DNA from: Spirirestis rafaelensis WJT71-NPBG6 | GTDB lineage: Bacteria; Cyanobacteriota; Cyanobacteriia; Cyanobacteriales; Nostocaceae | Direction of reading: 5' to 3' | Assembly: GCA_019359015.1 (NCBI GenBank) | Contig: JAHHID010000013.1 | Span: 1 to 64,000 of the forward strand | Length of the DNA: 64,000 nucleotides | Shown: positions 26,122-34,656 of the stretch, piece by piece | Layout: the number at the start of each line of letters is the position of its first letter | Numbering within the stretch: the first letter of the stretch is position 1 | The notes under the pieces: model-generated | What the model was told of the DNA's origin: nothing | What the model saw: the letters and a program-made list of their open reading frames with translations, nothing else | The model's database searches: none | Translations under genes and position numbers: made by a program

Positions 26122-26865
26122 ATGAGCGAACGTTGGAAAGATTTTGACCCCTTGCTCAAAAATGAAGCCCCGTCTGCTGTTGACCGTATGGGGCTTACCT
26201 GGCTAATTGCAGCGGCGATCGCCACGATTGTCTTGTGGCAATTACCAGGAGGCGCTTACATTTTATACCCATTTACCATCTTGGCAACTTGGTTTCACGA
26301 AATGAGTCACGGCTTGATGGCACTGCTTTTGGGAGGACAATTTCGTAAATTAGAGATTTTTGGCGACGGTTCCGGTGTAGCAACTTATGCCATGTCCTTA
26401 TCTTTGGCACCAATTGGACCGGCACTAGTTGCAGCCGCAGGACCAATGGGACCCCCAATCGCTGGATCTGCTTTAATTTTGGCTTCTCGTAGTTTCAAAA
26501 CGGCAACGCTCAGTTTAAAAATTTTAGGTGGTTTTTTACTGCTTTCAACATTAATTTGGGTGCGATCGCTTTTTGGATTAATCGCAATTCCCCTACTAGG
26601 TTTAATTATCCTGGCGATCGCCTTCAAAGCTCCTCGTTGGCTACAAGGATTTGTCATTCAATTTCTCGGTGTACAAGCTTGTATAAGTACTTACCATCAA
26701 CTTGACTATTTATTTAGCTATAGTGCAGGTCCCTTAGGGCTTTCAGATACAGGACAAATACAACAGCGCTTATTATTACCTTATTGGTTTTGGGGCGGAT
26801 TAATGGCGATCGCATCCCTGGTCATCTTAGTCCAAAGTCTCCGCATTGCCTATCGTTCGAGGTAA
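26122..26865 (+). CDS. M50-family (site-2-protease-like) membrane metallopeptidase
   Basis: 247 residues with about six membrane spans. The zinc motif HEMSH is at 59-63 (HEXXH; E60 catalytic) inside a hydrophobic segment, and GPMGPPIAGSALIL (about 112-125) supplies the family's second conserved stretch. M50B-like proteins without a PDZ domain; in cyanobacteria substrates are unknown, and family members often cleave regulatory membrane proteins. The typical NPDG motif is not evident, so peptidase activity is likely but not certain. Confidence 0.82.
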   Translation: MSERWKDFDPLLKNEAPSAVDRMGLTWLIAAAIATIVLWQLPGGAYILYPFTILATWFHEMSHGLMALLLGGQFRKLEIFGDGSGVATYAMSLSLAPIGPALVAAAGPMGPPIAGSALILASRSFKTATLSLKILGGFLLLSTLIWVRSLFGLIAIPLLGLIILAIAFKAPRWLQGFVIQFLGVQACISTYHQLDYLFSYSAGPLGLSDTGQIQQRLLLPYWFWGGLMAIASLVILVQSLRIAYRSR

Positions 26866-26930
26866 TGGGCAAGAAAAACCACAAAAAAGCGATTCATATC
26901 ATGTCGGATTATATAACTAGCGATAAGTTC

Positions 26931-26984
26931 GTAGTGAGGACTTTAGTACTCATTTAGCAAGCCAAGGACTTCAGTCCTTACTAC
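26931..26984. repeat. GTAGT/ACTAC double-hairpin repeat, copy B
   Basis: GTAGT, stem GAGGACT-TT-AGTACTC (one mismatch), 12-base linker, stem AAGGACT-TC-AGTCCTT, ACTAC. It ends four bases before the ATG of the next gene, so it would form structure at its ribosome-binding region. Confidence 0.75.
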
Positions 26985-26988
26985 AAAA

Positions 26989-27237
26989 ATGCAAATTAGC
27001 GATCGCTCTTTACCCCTAACTAATTCCACTCTTAATACCTTGATTGCTGAATTAGGCACAGAATGCGCTCAAGTACAAGCCTTAATCAACCAACTACAAT
27101 TACCAAGTTTGACTGCTAACCAACAACTAGAAATTCTCGCAGAACTGCTAGCTGCTGCTGTTCATCTACAGACTCACTGTGACGATGATTTTCAGATGCT
27201 AATTGCGAATGAGATGGAAAATTTACCCTCTGGATGA
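26989..27237 (+). CDS. Small helical protein of unknown function
   Basis: 82 residues, soluble and helical: STLNTLIAELGTECAQVQAL, QQLEILAELLAAAVHLQTHC, then DDDFQMLIANEM. No motif recognised. The composition is typical of neighbouring genes and the frame fills the space between two genes, so it is probably real. Its start codon directly follows a double-hairpin repeat, leaving no room for a normal ribosome site. Confidence 0.6.
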   Translation: MQISDRSLPLTNSTLNTLIAELGTECAQVQALINQLQLPSLTANQQLEILAELLAAAVHLQTHCDDDFQMLIANEMENLPSG

Positions 27238-27267
27238 TTGATTCGGCAGGACGTATCCCCCTCTCCC

Positions 27268-28152
27268 TCACTCTTTCCTTTCTGCTATCCTCAACTTAGC
27301 AGAGCGCGATCGCGGATTATTCGCAAGTTCATCTTCTTGAGCAGTAATTGGCTTTTTTGTCAATACCCGTAACAACGGTGAATTTCTTAAACCGTGTTTC
27401 ACCAGTCGGTCTTCCAAACTATGAAAACTGATAATGACGATTCTCCCACCGGGTAAAAGCGCTTCTGGGGCTTTTTCTATAAACGTTTCTAAAGACTTTA
27501 ACTCATCGTTAACAACAATGCGTAAAGCTTGAAACACACGAGTAGCTGGGTGAATTCTGCCATAGCGGTATTTGGGGGGGACAGAATAAGCGATCGCCTC
27601 AGCTAATTCCGTCGTTGTGTGAAACGGACGTTTTTCCACAATTCGCCTTGCAATTCGCCGCGAAAGTCGTTCCTCACCGTATGTAAAGAAAATATTTGCT
27701 AACTCCGCTTCATCCCAGTCATTAATCACATCAGCAGCGGTTAACGATTGTCCTTGATCCATCCGCATATCTAAAGGAGCGCTGGAGCGAAAACTAAAAC
27801 CCCGTTCCGCTGTATCGAGATGGTGAGAACTAACCCCCAAATCGGCGATAATACCAGAGAAAGTGCTTGGAGGAAACTTGTAAGCGGCAAAATTGCTCTT
27901 AATGAATTCTACGCGATCGTCAAACCCTAATTCCTTTCTCGCTGCCGCCAAAGCATCCTCATCTTGGTCAATTGCCGTCAGCCGTACATCAGTTGCAGCT
28001 TTCAATATTAACCGACTGTGACCGCCACCGCCTACAGTTGCATCTAAATAATGCCCACCAGGATGCACCGCCAAACCCTCAACTACCTCTCGACTTAAAA
28101 CTGGCACATGAAAAAATTCTTGCGCCGCCATTTTCTCAATCTGAAGATCCAT
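27268..28152 (-). CDS. rsmH: 16S rRNA (cytosine(1402)-N4)-methyltransferase RsmH
   Basis: 294 residues from the ATG at 28152; an ATG at 28131 ([12 protein letters not shown]) is the other candidate. Methylates C1402 in the ribosomal decoding centre using S-adenosylmethionine. Motifs: [24 protein letters not shown] (SAM loop), [29 protein letters not shown] ... LDMRMDQ and the C-terminal [12 protein letters not shown]. Full length. Convergent with the small upstream gene; outside any mra/mur cluster, as usual in cyanobacteria. Confidence 0.95.
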   Translation of the reverse strand: MDLQIEKMAAQEFFHVPVLSREVVEGLAVHPGGHYLDATVGGGGHSRLILKAATDVRLTAIDQDEDALAAARKELGFDDRVEFIKSNFAAYKFPPSTFSGIIADLGVSSHHLDTAERGFSFRSSAPLDMRMDQGQSLTAADVINDWDEAELANIFFTYGEERLSRRIARRIVEKRPFHTTTELAEAIAYSVPPKYRYGRIHPATRVFQALRIVVNDELKSLETFIEKAPEALLPGGRIVIISFHSLEDRLVKHGLRNSPLLRVLTKKPITAQEDELANNPRSRSAKLRIAERKE

Positions 28153-28260
28153 ATAATTGAATATGTGCAACAAAACTAAACATCAAATAAAAACCGACGC
28201 CACCCTCTCTAACTTACCTTTGTAGCTAACTTTTCACAGGAACTGGAAAAGCTCTGTGTT

Positions 28261-28307
28261 GTAGTGAGCGATGAATCGCTCAATTTAACGACTGAAGTCG
28301 TTACTAC
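28261..28307. repeat. GTAGT/ACTAC double-hairpin repeat, copy C
   Basis: GTAGT, stem GAGCGAT-GA-ATCGCTC, five-base linker, stem AACGACT-GA-AGTCGTT, ACTAC. Both stems are perfect. It lies between divergent rsmH and ndhH. Confidence 0.8.
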
Positions 28308-28392
28308 AAACCACGACATTCCTTCCCTAGCTTGTACTTGGTACTTACGCGGTTCTATTTAAATTTTCACGCATCGGGAGAACACTAAATTT

Positions 28393-29577
28393 ATGGCAAG
28401 AATCGAAACCCGCACAGAACCGATGGTGCTAAACATGGGACCTCACCATCCCTCAATGCACGGGGTTATGCGGTTAATTGTCACACTAGATGGCGAAGAT
28501 GTCATCGACTGTGAACCGGTCATCGGCTACCTACATCGGGGGATGGAAAAAATTGCCGAGAACCGCACTAATATAATGTACGTCCCCTACGTCAGTCGGT
28601 GGGACTATGCAGCGGGGATGTTTAATGAAGCCGTCACCGTCAACGCTCCAGAGAAATTAGCTGGTATTCCCGTCCCCAAACGCGCTAGCTACATCCGCGT
28701 CATCATGTTGGAATTGAACCGCATCGCCAACCACTTGCTGTGGTTTGGTCCATTCATGGCTGATGTCGGCGCACAAACTCCGTTTTTCTATCAGTTCCGC
28801 GAACGGGAGATGATTTACGACTTGTGGGAAGCCGTTGCAGGTTATCGGATGGTAAATCACAACTACTTCCGGATTGGCGGTGTAGCGGCTGATTTACCCT
28901 ACGGTTGGATAGATAAATGCTTGGACTTTTGTGACTACTTTCTCCCCAAAGTTGACGAGTACGAACGCTTAGTTACCGATAACCCGATTTTCCGCCGTCG
29001 TGTGGAAGGTGTTGGTACTATCACTCGCGAAGAAGCAATTAACTGGGGACTTTCTGGTCCCATGTTACGCTCTTCTGGGGTGCAGTGGGATTTGCGGAAA
29101 GTTGACCACTACGAATGTTACGACGACTTCGACTGGGATGTGCATTGGGAAACTGCTGGTGATTGCTTCGCTCGTTACGTCGTGCGGATGCGGGAAATGC
29201 GTGAGTCGGTGAAGATTATTCGCCAAGCGATCGCTGGTCTTCCTGGTGGACCTTTTGAGAACTTAGAAGCCAAGCGCATGGCTGCGGGTAAAAAATCTGA
29301 GTGGGATGCTTTTGATTACCAATACATCGGTAAGAAAATTGCTCCTACCTTCAAAGTTCCCAAGGGAGAAATTTACTCCCGCGTCGAAAGTGGTAAAGGT
29401 GAACTGGGAATTTATCTTATTGGCGATGATAATCCCTTCCCCTGGCGCTGGAAAATTCGCGCCGCAGATTTCAACAACGTGCAAATTCTACCTCATTTAC
29501 TGCGAGGCGTGAAGTTAGCAGATATTGTCGTCATTCTCGGCAGTATTGACATCATCATGGGGTCAGTAGATAGATAG
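28393..29577 (+). CDS. ndhH: NAD(P)H-quinone oxidoreductase subunit H
   Basis: 394 residues, the standard length. Subunit of the peripheral arm of cyanobacterial NDH-1, homologous to NuoD/49 kDa; it lines the plastoquinone pocket near cluster N2 and works in respiration, cyclic electron flow and CO2 uptake. Recognised by [20 protein letters not shown] at the start, [26 protein letters not shown], and the C-terminal [15 protein letters not shown]. Solitary, as is usual in cyanobacteria. Confidence 0.97.
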   Translation: MARIETRTEPMVLNMGPHHPSMHGVMRLIVTLDGEDVIDCEPVIGYLHRGMEKIAENRTNIMYVPYVSRWDYAAGMFNEAVTVNAPEKLAGIPVPKRASYIRVIMLELNRIANHLLWFGPFMADVGAQTPFFYQFREREMIYDLWEAVAGYRMVNHNYFRIGGVAADLPYGWIDKCLDFCDYFLPKVDEYERLVTDNPIFRRRVEGVGTITREEAINWGLSGPMLRSSGVQWDLRKVDHYECYDDFDWDVHWETAGDCFARYVVRMREMRESVKIIRQAIAGLPGGPFENLEAKRMAAGKKSEWDAFDYQYIGKKIAPTFKVPKGEIYSRVESGKGELGIYLIGDDNPFPWRWKIRAADFNNVQILPHLLRGVKLADIVVILGSIDIIMGSVDR

Positions 29578-30037
29578 GCAACGCCGCCTCTTTCTGGTTT
29601 CTCGTTCCCAGGCTCAAGCCTGGGAACGCAATTATAGGGGCTGCTGCCTCGGAAGTTAAAAAAAACTGCAAGGTATCAATATTACCAAATTACTGTAATT
29701 ATATTAGTTAAAAAAATGTGATTTTAAATACAGTTAAAGTTATTATTTCCTAACAATTATAAACAGTATTTATGACTTAAATTTAGAGAAAATAGAAACA
29801 TATTTTTAGCAATATGCTATTATTTTTTAAATTTTATTTATATTTTACCTTTGTCGCTAATGTAAAGTTAAAAATTGTAAATTATTAATTTTTTATTTTG
29901 AATTTACCAAAAAGCTTGACTGGCAATCTTTTCTGTAATAAATTAACCCCTATGTGAGTTAAGGATTTATTTAGACAGAGGTCTGATAAGTTACCATATA
30001 AATTCAATAATCTTTACTCAGTAGTCATTTACGACCT
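29578..30037. other. AT-rich spacer with one palindrome
   Basis: Besides the palindrome at 29603-29628 the stretch 29660-29960 is strongly AT-rich, with T-runs and no open frame of note. It probably contains the promoter of the GAF gene; no operator is recognisable. Confidence 0.5.
29603..29628. repeat. CGTTCCCAGGCT palindrome
   Basis: CGTTCCCAGGCT and AGCCTGGGAACG form a perfect 12-base stem with a two-base centre, 26 bases after the ndhH stop. It lacks a T-run; it may still cap the ndhH mRNA 3' end. Confidence 0.8.
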
Positions 30038-30577
30038 GTGCAAATTCATTCCCATCAAGAATTTGACCCCAGTTCAAATAGGCATCATGAAAGGGGTTTA
30101 CAAAGAGTACTCGATCGCCTGCGTAAAACAATTGAACGGGATGCGTTAGTTAGACAAACAACGAACCAACTCAGAGAGTTACTCCAGGTTGATCGTGTGG
30201 TTTTGTATTATTTTTACAGCCAGTGGGAAGGACAAGTAACGTTTGAATCTTTGAGTAATGAGGAATTGTCAATTTTAGGTTCAACCGGACCTGATGATTG
30301 TTTTAACAATGAGTATGCTGATATGTATTTAGCAGGAAGAGTAAGAGCGATCGCTGATATAGAATTAGAAGCAATCCAACCTTGTCACCGAGATTTTCTC
30401 CGCAATTTACAAGTTCGCGCTAACCTAGTTGTACCAGTTTTGATTCCCAGAGGTTTATGGGGATTGCTAATAGCTCATCACTGTCAAGCATCTCGCTCTT
30501 GGTTAGCATCAGATATTGAAGCGATGCAAGAAAAAGCACAAACTCTCGCCACAGCTTCTTGTATTCTAGAAAGTTAA
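30038..30577 (+). CDS. Stand-alone cyanobacteriochrome-type GAF domain protein (DXCF class)
   Basis: 179 residues from a GTG start: a short helical lead (10-30) and one GAF domain. Bilin-binding features are complete: canonical C116-H117 in IQPCHRDFLRNLQVRANLVVPV, then LWGLLIAHHC; and D86-D87-C88-F89, matching the DXCF motif that supplies the second cysteine in dual-Cys cyanobacteriochromes. Such domains bind phycocyanobilin or phycoviolobilin and photoswitch in the violet-to-green range. No kinase, GGDEF or other output domain is present, so it must signal through a partner or serve as a small light sensor. Chromophore binding is predicted, not shown. Confidence 0.8.
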   Translation: MQIHSHQEFDPSSNRHHERGLQRVLDRLRKTIERDALVRQTTNQLRELLQVDRVVLYYFYSQWEGQVTFESLSNEELSILGSTGPDDCFNNEYADMYLAGRVRAIADIELEAIQPCHRDFLRNLQVRANLVVPVLIPRGLWGLLIAHHCQASRSWLASDIEAMQEKAQTLATASCILES

Positions 30578-30687
30578 ATAGGGCACGCTCGCATTGGGCA
30601 TGGTGGATTATAAAAAGTCTATTTTTATACTATCTTTCGTATATAAATGCATATGTAGCTTGCGTTAGACATTGCATTGTATAGGGA

Positions 30688-31135
30688 CTATCTTGAGGAA
30701 TAAACCATATAAAGTGTTGAGTTCTCATACCAGTAATATTTAGGATAAAAATTATCTTTCGTAATCCATATTGTTGTATTTGAAAGTGGTTTTTTGATAA
30801 AATTTTTCGGATGATTGCCATTTTCCCATTCTCTGGGTTTGAAATCATCGGGTAACTTATTTTTTAAGTCGTCATATTTAACTAAGTTTTGGTTTTTAAT
30901 TAGCATTTGAAAATAGTCTTTTGGCACATTGACAGCAATTCGCGCCTGTGGGTCGGGAGTATCATTAATACTGTAAATTTACATAAGTGTTAGGCAAACG
31001 CGCACCCAGCCACTTACCAATTTCTTCCACAGGTCGAGATTGTGCGGTTTTGGAACTATAGTTATTAGCAAAATTTAAACACCCAGTAAGCAGAATTAAG
31101 TAGATTAATAGTAAAAAACGCGAAAAGAAAAACAT
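30688..31135 (-). pseudogene. Frameshifted lipoprotein gene of unknown family
   Basis: From the ATG at 31135 a frame encodes a signal with lipobox LTGC, then YSSKTAQSRPVEEIGKWLG and LPNTYVNLQY, and stops at TAA near 30966. One base out of phase the sequence continues without interruption as YSINDTPDPQARIAVNVPKD and on to 30688 (79 further residues from GTG 30927, ending NSTLYMVYSSR). The join sits in AAATTTAC around 30970-30980, so one inserted base explains it. Either a recent pseudogene or a sequencing error. Product would be a lipoprotein of about 148 residues; I do not recognise the family. Confidence 0.65.
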
Positions 31136-31216
31136 GTTAAATTACTTTACAAGTTTTTGTTTTGAGCTATTGGGGTAGGATTGATTTGCGATCGCACGCA
31201 TACAGGGAGCAAAGCC

Positions 31217-31606
31217 ATGAAATTTGGTTACACAGTTATTTGGGTAGATGACGTAGTTAAAACCGTCGAGTTTTATGAAAAAGCCTTTGGTTTGGTTCGT
31301 CGCACTCTGCGGGAGACCGGCGAGTCTATCTGGGGAGAATTAGAAACGGGTAGCACCACGCTTGCTTTCTCATCAAGCAACGAAGCGCAGAAGTTATTTC
31401 CTGGTGGCTGTCATCCTAACAATTCCGCCCAACCTCCAGCATCAATTCAGATATCATTCGTTACCCCTGACGTTGGTACCGCTTATATGAGAGCCATAGG
31501 TGTCGGCGCAAAAGGACTAGATGCACCAAAAACCCAGCCCGGAGGACACACAATCGCTCGTGTGCGCGATCCAAATGGTGTGCTTGTATCTTTGGTTAGT
31601 GGGTAG
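31217..31606 (+). CDS. VOC-family (glyoxalase/bleomycin-resistance fold) protein
   Basis: 129 residues from the ATG at 31217, with AGGGAG upstream; 12 earlier in-frame codons are unlikely to be used. Two beta-alpha-beta-beta-beta units: MKFGYTVIWVDDVVKTVEFYEKAFG and SIQISFVTPDVGTAYMRAI ... IARVRDPNGVLVSLVSG. The closing DPNG and aromatic/acidic positions fit vicinal oxygen chelate proteins. Could be a lyase, dioxygenase or drug-binding protein; substrate unknown. Solitary. Confidence 0.85.
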   Translation: MKFGYTVIWVDDVVKTVEFYEKAFGLVRRTLRETGESIWGELETGSTTLAFSSSNEAQKLFPGGCHPNNSAQPPASIQISFVTPDVGTAYMRAIGVGAKGLDAPKTQPGGHTIARVRDPNGVLVSLVSG

Positions 31607-31787
31607 TGGGGACTAGGGACTGGGGACTAGGGGAGATGAGGGAGCAGGGGAAGCAGGGGAAGCTTTCTTGAGCAGGGGGAGAAATATTTCTTCTTTCTTG
31701 CCTTTTACCCTTTACCCTTTCTCCTTCCTCCTGCCCCAATGCCCATGCCCCATGCCCAATGCCCCATGCCCAATTCCCAATTCCCAA
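31607..31787. repeat. Composite G-rich / C-rich spacer repeat
   Basis: GGGGACTAGGG and GGGGAAGCA units (31607-31680), a purine/pyrimidine switch around AAATATTTCTTC, then CCCTTT and GCCCCATGCCCAATG units (31703-31787). It fills the spacer between two convergent genes. Confidence 0.85.
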
Positions 31788-31790
31788 TGA

Positions 31791-33953
31791 CTAATGGCTA
31801 ATTTGAATTCTCGCTTCCGGGGTAACTTTTGCTATCTGATTTTGAGCACGCGGTTTGCCAATGGTGAGGGCATAGTTAAGTGCCAACAACCTCAACCACA
31901 ATGCAGGATTGCGGGTTTCTAACCAAGGCTGGATTTGCTTTAAGAAGCGGGGAAACCATCGAATGAGTAAAGCACTATTTAGGGCGTAACGACCAAAGTT
32001 AAAGTAGTTACCCAACCACCGCATTAAATCCCTTGGTCCTGCAAGTTGCCAAATCCACAGCAACAATGCCGGATTTGTACGAGCTGCTTTCAGTGCTAAA
32101 CGGTTAAAGGTGAACCAATCACATCTATCTTTGATGAAATTATCTGCCACTTCTAAGGGTTCGTCTGCTAATAGCCCAAAGAAGGTATTTAGCATCGAGT
32201 TAATCCGTTGCGGTGGTAAAAATTTCCCTGTGGGAACCATCATTCCTTTGGAAAATAGCCAAGTTACCGAAACATTACTTTGGTAGGCGCTGATTTGGTT
32301 CAGGTGTTGGAAACTGAGCAAATCATGCTTGAGGGCTACATCTAAAAGAGTTGTTAAGCGTTCCAAGTTGCGAACAAGGGAACCAAAGCCAGTAAAGACA
32401 AGGGGAGATTGGAGAGAAGCGGCGTCACCGATCGCTAATAATCGATCAAAGGCAACTTTGCGATCGCCATTCCCAATACTAAAATATCCCGGTATATATC
32501 CAAATGTCGGCTTTTTCCACACCAGCTTGTCCATATCGCAGCGTCGATACTCTGGCAAAATCGTGAAAAAGTCCTCGTACATTTCCAGCAGCGAACCGGG
32601 ATTTTGCCGATTTACTTCGTGGTAATGAAATAGATAAATTGTCAGTTCTTCATCTGCTCCGGGAAATAACTCCCAAATCAACTGCCTTCCCCGCGAAATA
32701 TCTCCGTGGCTGTTGAGAACGTCGCCATACTGCGAATCCCACGCTCCTGGCTCAAATCCACTTTCAATCACTGCTCCCACCGTTGGACAAACACTGTCAA
32801 AAGCCCGACCGCCATTTAATTGCCAAGCGATCGGCGAAGCTGTGCCCATCGCATCCACCAACACTCGCCCACTCACTTGCTTCTCAATTTGACTGGGCAA
32901 ATGCTTGACATTTATTGATACTTGTGTATTATCAATATCTGCACGGATAAACTCTGTCTCATCCCAGATTTCACCGCCTGCGGCTTTTAGTTTTTGCCCG
33001 CATAGTTGCAGCCACTTATCGGAATCCAACGCCACATTTAGCACTGTGGGAGTGTGCAATATAGGCGATCGCAATTTAGCAGGATTATTACCATCAAAAA
33101 ACTTATTAAATCCGTCTTTGTACTCCCGCGCAATGATAGATTCCACCTCAGCAGGAGTCACCAAACCCAAGTTAATCAAGCTTTGAATCTCATCACGCGA
33201 AATATTCCATTCCCGATTCATCCTTCCAAAAGGCAATCTCTCGACTAACAGCACCTTATACCCCAGTTGCGCCATCACCGCCGCATGAATCGCCCCTAAA
33301 GCACCGCCTATGTAGATCAAATCATAGGTGGGAGAGGAGGACAAGGGGAGGGAGGGAGGGGGGGAGGGGGGAAGGGGGAAAGAAATTCCTCCTTGTCCCC
33401 TTGTCCCCTTGTCCCCTTGTCCCCCTTGTCCCCTTGTCTCCTTCTCAAAGATTACCTGACGCGGCTGTTGGGGATTACGCACGCCTTCACGCCATCGTTG
33501 TTCCCACCAGTAAGCGCGTTGCAGGTCATATTCACCTTTGGGCATTTTCTGGAAATACTTGACGGTGAGAGGATAATAAGGCGCTAGCGCTTCAAAAATA
33601 GATTGTTTAGATAAATCAATTGCTGGTGGTTCCGGGTAATGGTGTGGAAAGCGGCTTCTGATTTGAGTAGTCAGGCTTTGTAAGATTTTCCTTTCATTAG
33701 GGAAAGGTTTATCTCCCCAACGGAAAGCTTTTAAATACGTGGTTCGCTGTACCGACCAGATAAATACAGAAATTTCTGTAGGTAATTTTTGGGAAATTGT
33801 CGCCTCATCCGTTGTAGTTTTTGGAATCTTTAAACGGAAACCTTCCGGAGTGAGTACTTTTTCTCCAGTATCTGATTCAAAATTTGCTTGCAACCACTCG
33901 CGTACAGCGATTGTATCCGGAGTGGGGATTTCTAAATAAAGTATTTGTTTCAT
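31791..33953 (-). CDS. Lycopene cyclase CruA/CruP-family flavoprotein
   Basis: 720 residues from the ATG at 33953 (MKQILYLEIPTPD); an ATG ten codons upstream is possible. The N-terminal part (1-170) is family-specific; the FAD Rossmann segment DLIYIGGALGAIHAAVMAQLG begins near 211, with GG at 216-217. The C-terminal half has RLLAIGDAASLQSPLVFTGFGSLVRNLERL, the hallmark of CruA and CruP. CruA cyclises lycopene; CruP is a paralogue tied to carotenoid oxygenation stress. I cannot separate the two by eye. Residues about 171-208 (GQGGQGDKGTRGQGG ... PSPPPSLPLSSS) are encoded by spacer-type repeat DNA and look like an insertion between domains. Confidence 0.75.
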   Translation of the reverse strand: MKQILYLEIPTPDTIAVREWLQANFESDTGEKVLTPEGFRLKIPKTTTDEATISQKLPTEISVFIWSVQRTTYLKAFRWGDKPFPNERKILQSLTTQIRSRFPHHYPEPPAIDLSKQSIFEALAPYYPLTVKYFQKMPKGEYDLQRAYWWEQRWREGVRNPQQPRQVIFEKETRGQGGQGDKGTRGQGGISFPLPPSPPPSLPLSSSPTYDLIYIGGALGAIHAAVMAQLGYKVLLVERLPFGRMNREWNISRDEIQSLINLGLVTPAEVESIIAREYKDGFNKFFDGNNPAKLRSPILHTPTVLNVALDSDKWLQLCGQKLKAAGGEIWDETEFIRADIDNTQVSINVKHLPSQIEKQVSGRVLVDAMGTASPIAWQLNGGRAFDSVCPTVGAVIESGFEPGAWDSQYGDVLNSHGDISRGRQLIWELFPGADEELTIYLFHYHEVNRQNPGSLLEMYEDFFTILPEYRRCDMDKLVWKKPTFGYIPGYFSIGNGDRKVAFDRLLAIGDAASLQSPLVFTGFGSLVRNLERLTTLLDVALKHDLLSFQHLNQISAYQSNVSVTWLFSKGMMVPTGKFLPPQRINSMLNTFFGLLADEPLEVADNFIKDRCDWFTFNRLALKAARTNPALLLWIWQLAGPRDLMRWLGNYFNFGRYALNSALLIRWFPRFLKQIQPWLETRNPALWLRLLALNYALTIGKPRAQNQIAKVTPEARIQISH
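33330..33443. repeat. In-frame repeat insertion in the CruA/CruP-like gene
   Basis: GGGAGGGAGGGGGGGAGGG on one side and tandem CCTTGTCCCC ten-base units on the other, with AAAGAAATT between. It has the same G-rich, AAAGAAA, C-rich architecture as spacer repeats but keeps the reading frame and has no stop in the coding strand. Confidence 0.8.
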
Positions 33954-34113
33954 TTTTCTGACATTTCCGATGAATCTACTCATTAAGACAGATTTAACAA
34001 AGCGAGCAATTAAGGTAAACTCCGCCCTATTGGTCGAATAAAGATTCAGTGAAGAAACTTTAATAGTTTGTCAAATTCATTCTTCATTTTGTAATTATCT
34101 GTAAACGCACGCC

Positions 34114-34347
34114 ATGAATTATCCCATCCCACACAGTCCCCAAGAAATTGTTAACTTACGACAAAACCCCGTTGATGAAGAATTGGTTGCCGCTGCGATC
34201 GCCGGAGTAATTAAAATTGTCCGCTCTCAAGGTCAATCTTTGGAAGAATTAACAGCTCAGGTGTTAGCAGATGACCAAATGCTAGATAAGCAACAACGAC
34301 GTTGGTTGAGTCAAGTGGTCGCCCAAGCTTGGGAAACTATCTCTTAA
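34114..34347 (+). CDS. Small helical cyanobacterial protein
   Basis: 77 residues: YPIPHSPQEIVNLRQNPVDE, AAIAGVIKIVRSQGQSLEEL and QRRWLSQVVAQAWETIS. Soluble, helical, no recognised domain. Codon use fits neighbours. Upstream of it lie about 130 bases of promoter space shared with the divergent CruA/CruP-like gene. Function unknown. Confidence 0.65.
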   Translation: MNYPIPHSPQEIVNLRQNPVDEELVAAAIAGVIKIVRSQGQSLEELTAQVLADDQMLDKQQRRWLSQVVAQAWETIS

Positions 34348-34552
34348 AAGATAGCGCTTGCCGATTTATTCACCGATGTTAAAAATTTTAGTAGTTACGC
34401 TGTCGCTATGGTGCGCCTTTTACCAAATTGCCGTTTCCCAGTCGTGGGTGTGGGAGTGTCAAAAGTTTGTCTGGGATTGGCAATTTGGCTACCGTACAGC
34501 TTAAATAAAAGTCAAAATTCGCCGAAAAACTATACAAAATTGATGTGATGAT

Positions 34553-34651
34553 TTTGTAGTCGGCGCAGAGAGCGATGTAGACGCTTTCGCAGAGCGTAGG
34601 AGTGCGATTGACAAGAAAAGCGGCTTCTGGCACAATAGCGCCGACTACAAA
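34553..34651. mobile_element. MITE-like 99-base element with 14-base terminal inverted repeats
   Basis: TTTGTAGTCGGCGC (34553-34566) is exactly complementary to GCGCCGACTACAAA (34638-34651). The interior carries AGCGATGTAGACGCTTTCG, similar to other dispersed repeats. There is no coding capacity and no clear target-site duplication, so it is either a non-autonomous element or a long repeat. It stops five bases before the cimA stop codon and could end convergent transcription. Confidence 0.55.
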
Positions 34652-34656
34652 TCAAA

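Noticed and set aside
33390-33440. CRISPR-like array from tandem ten-base units
   Set aside because: Units are contiguous without spacers, too short, and lie in a coding region; no cas gene is present.
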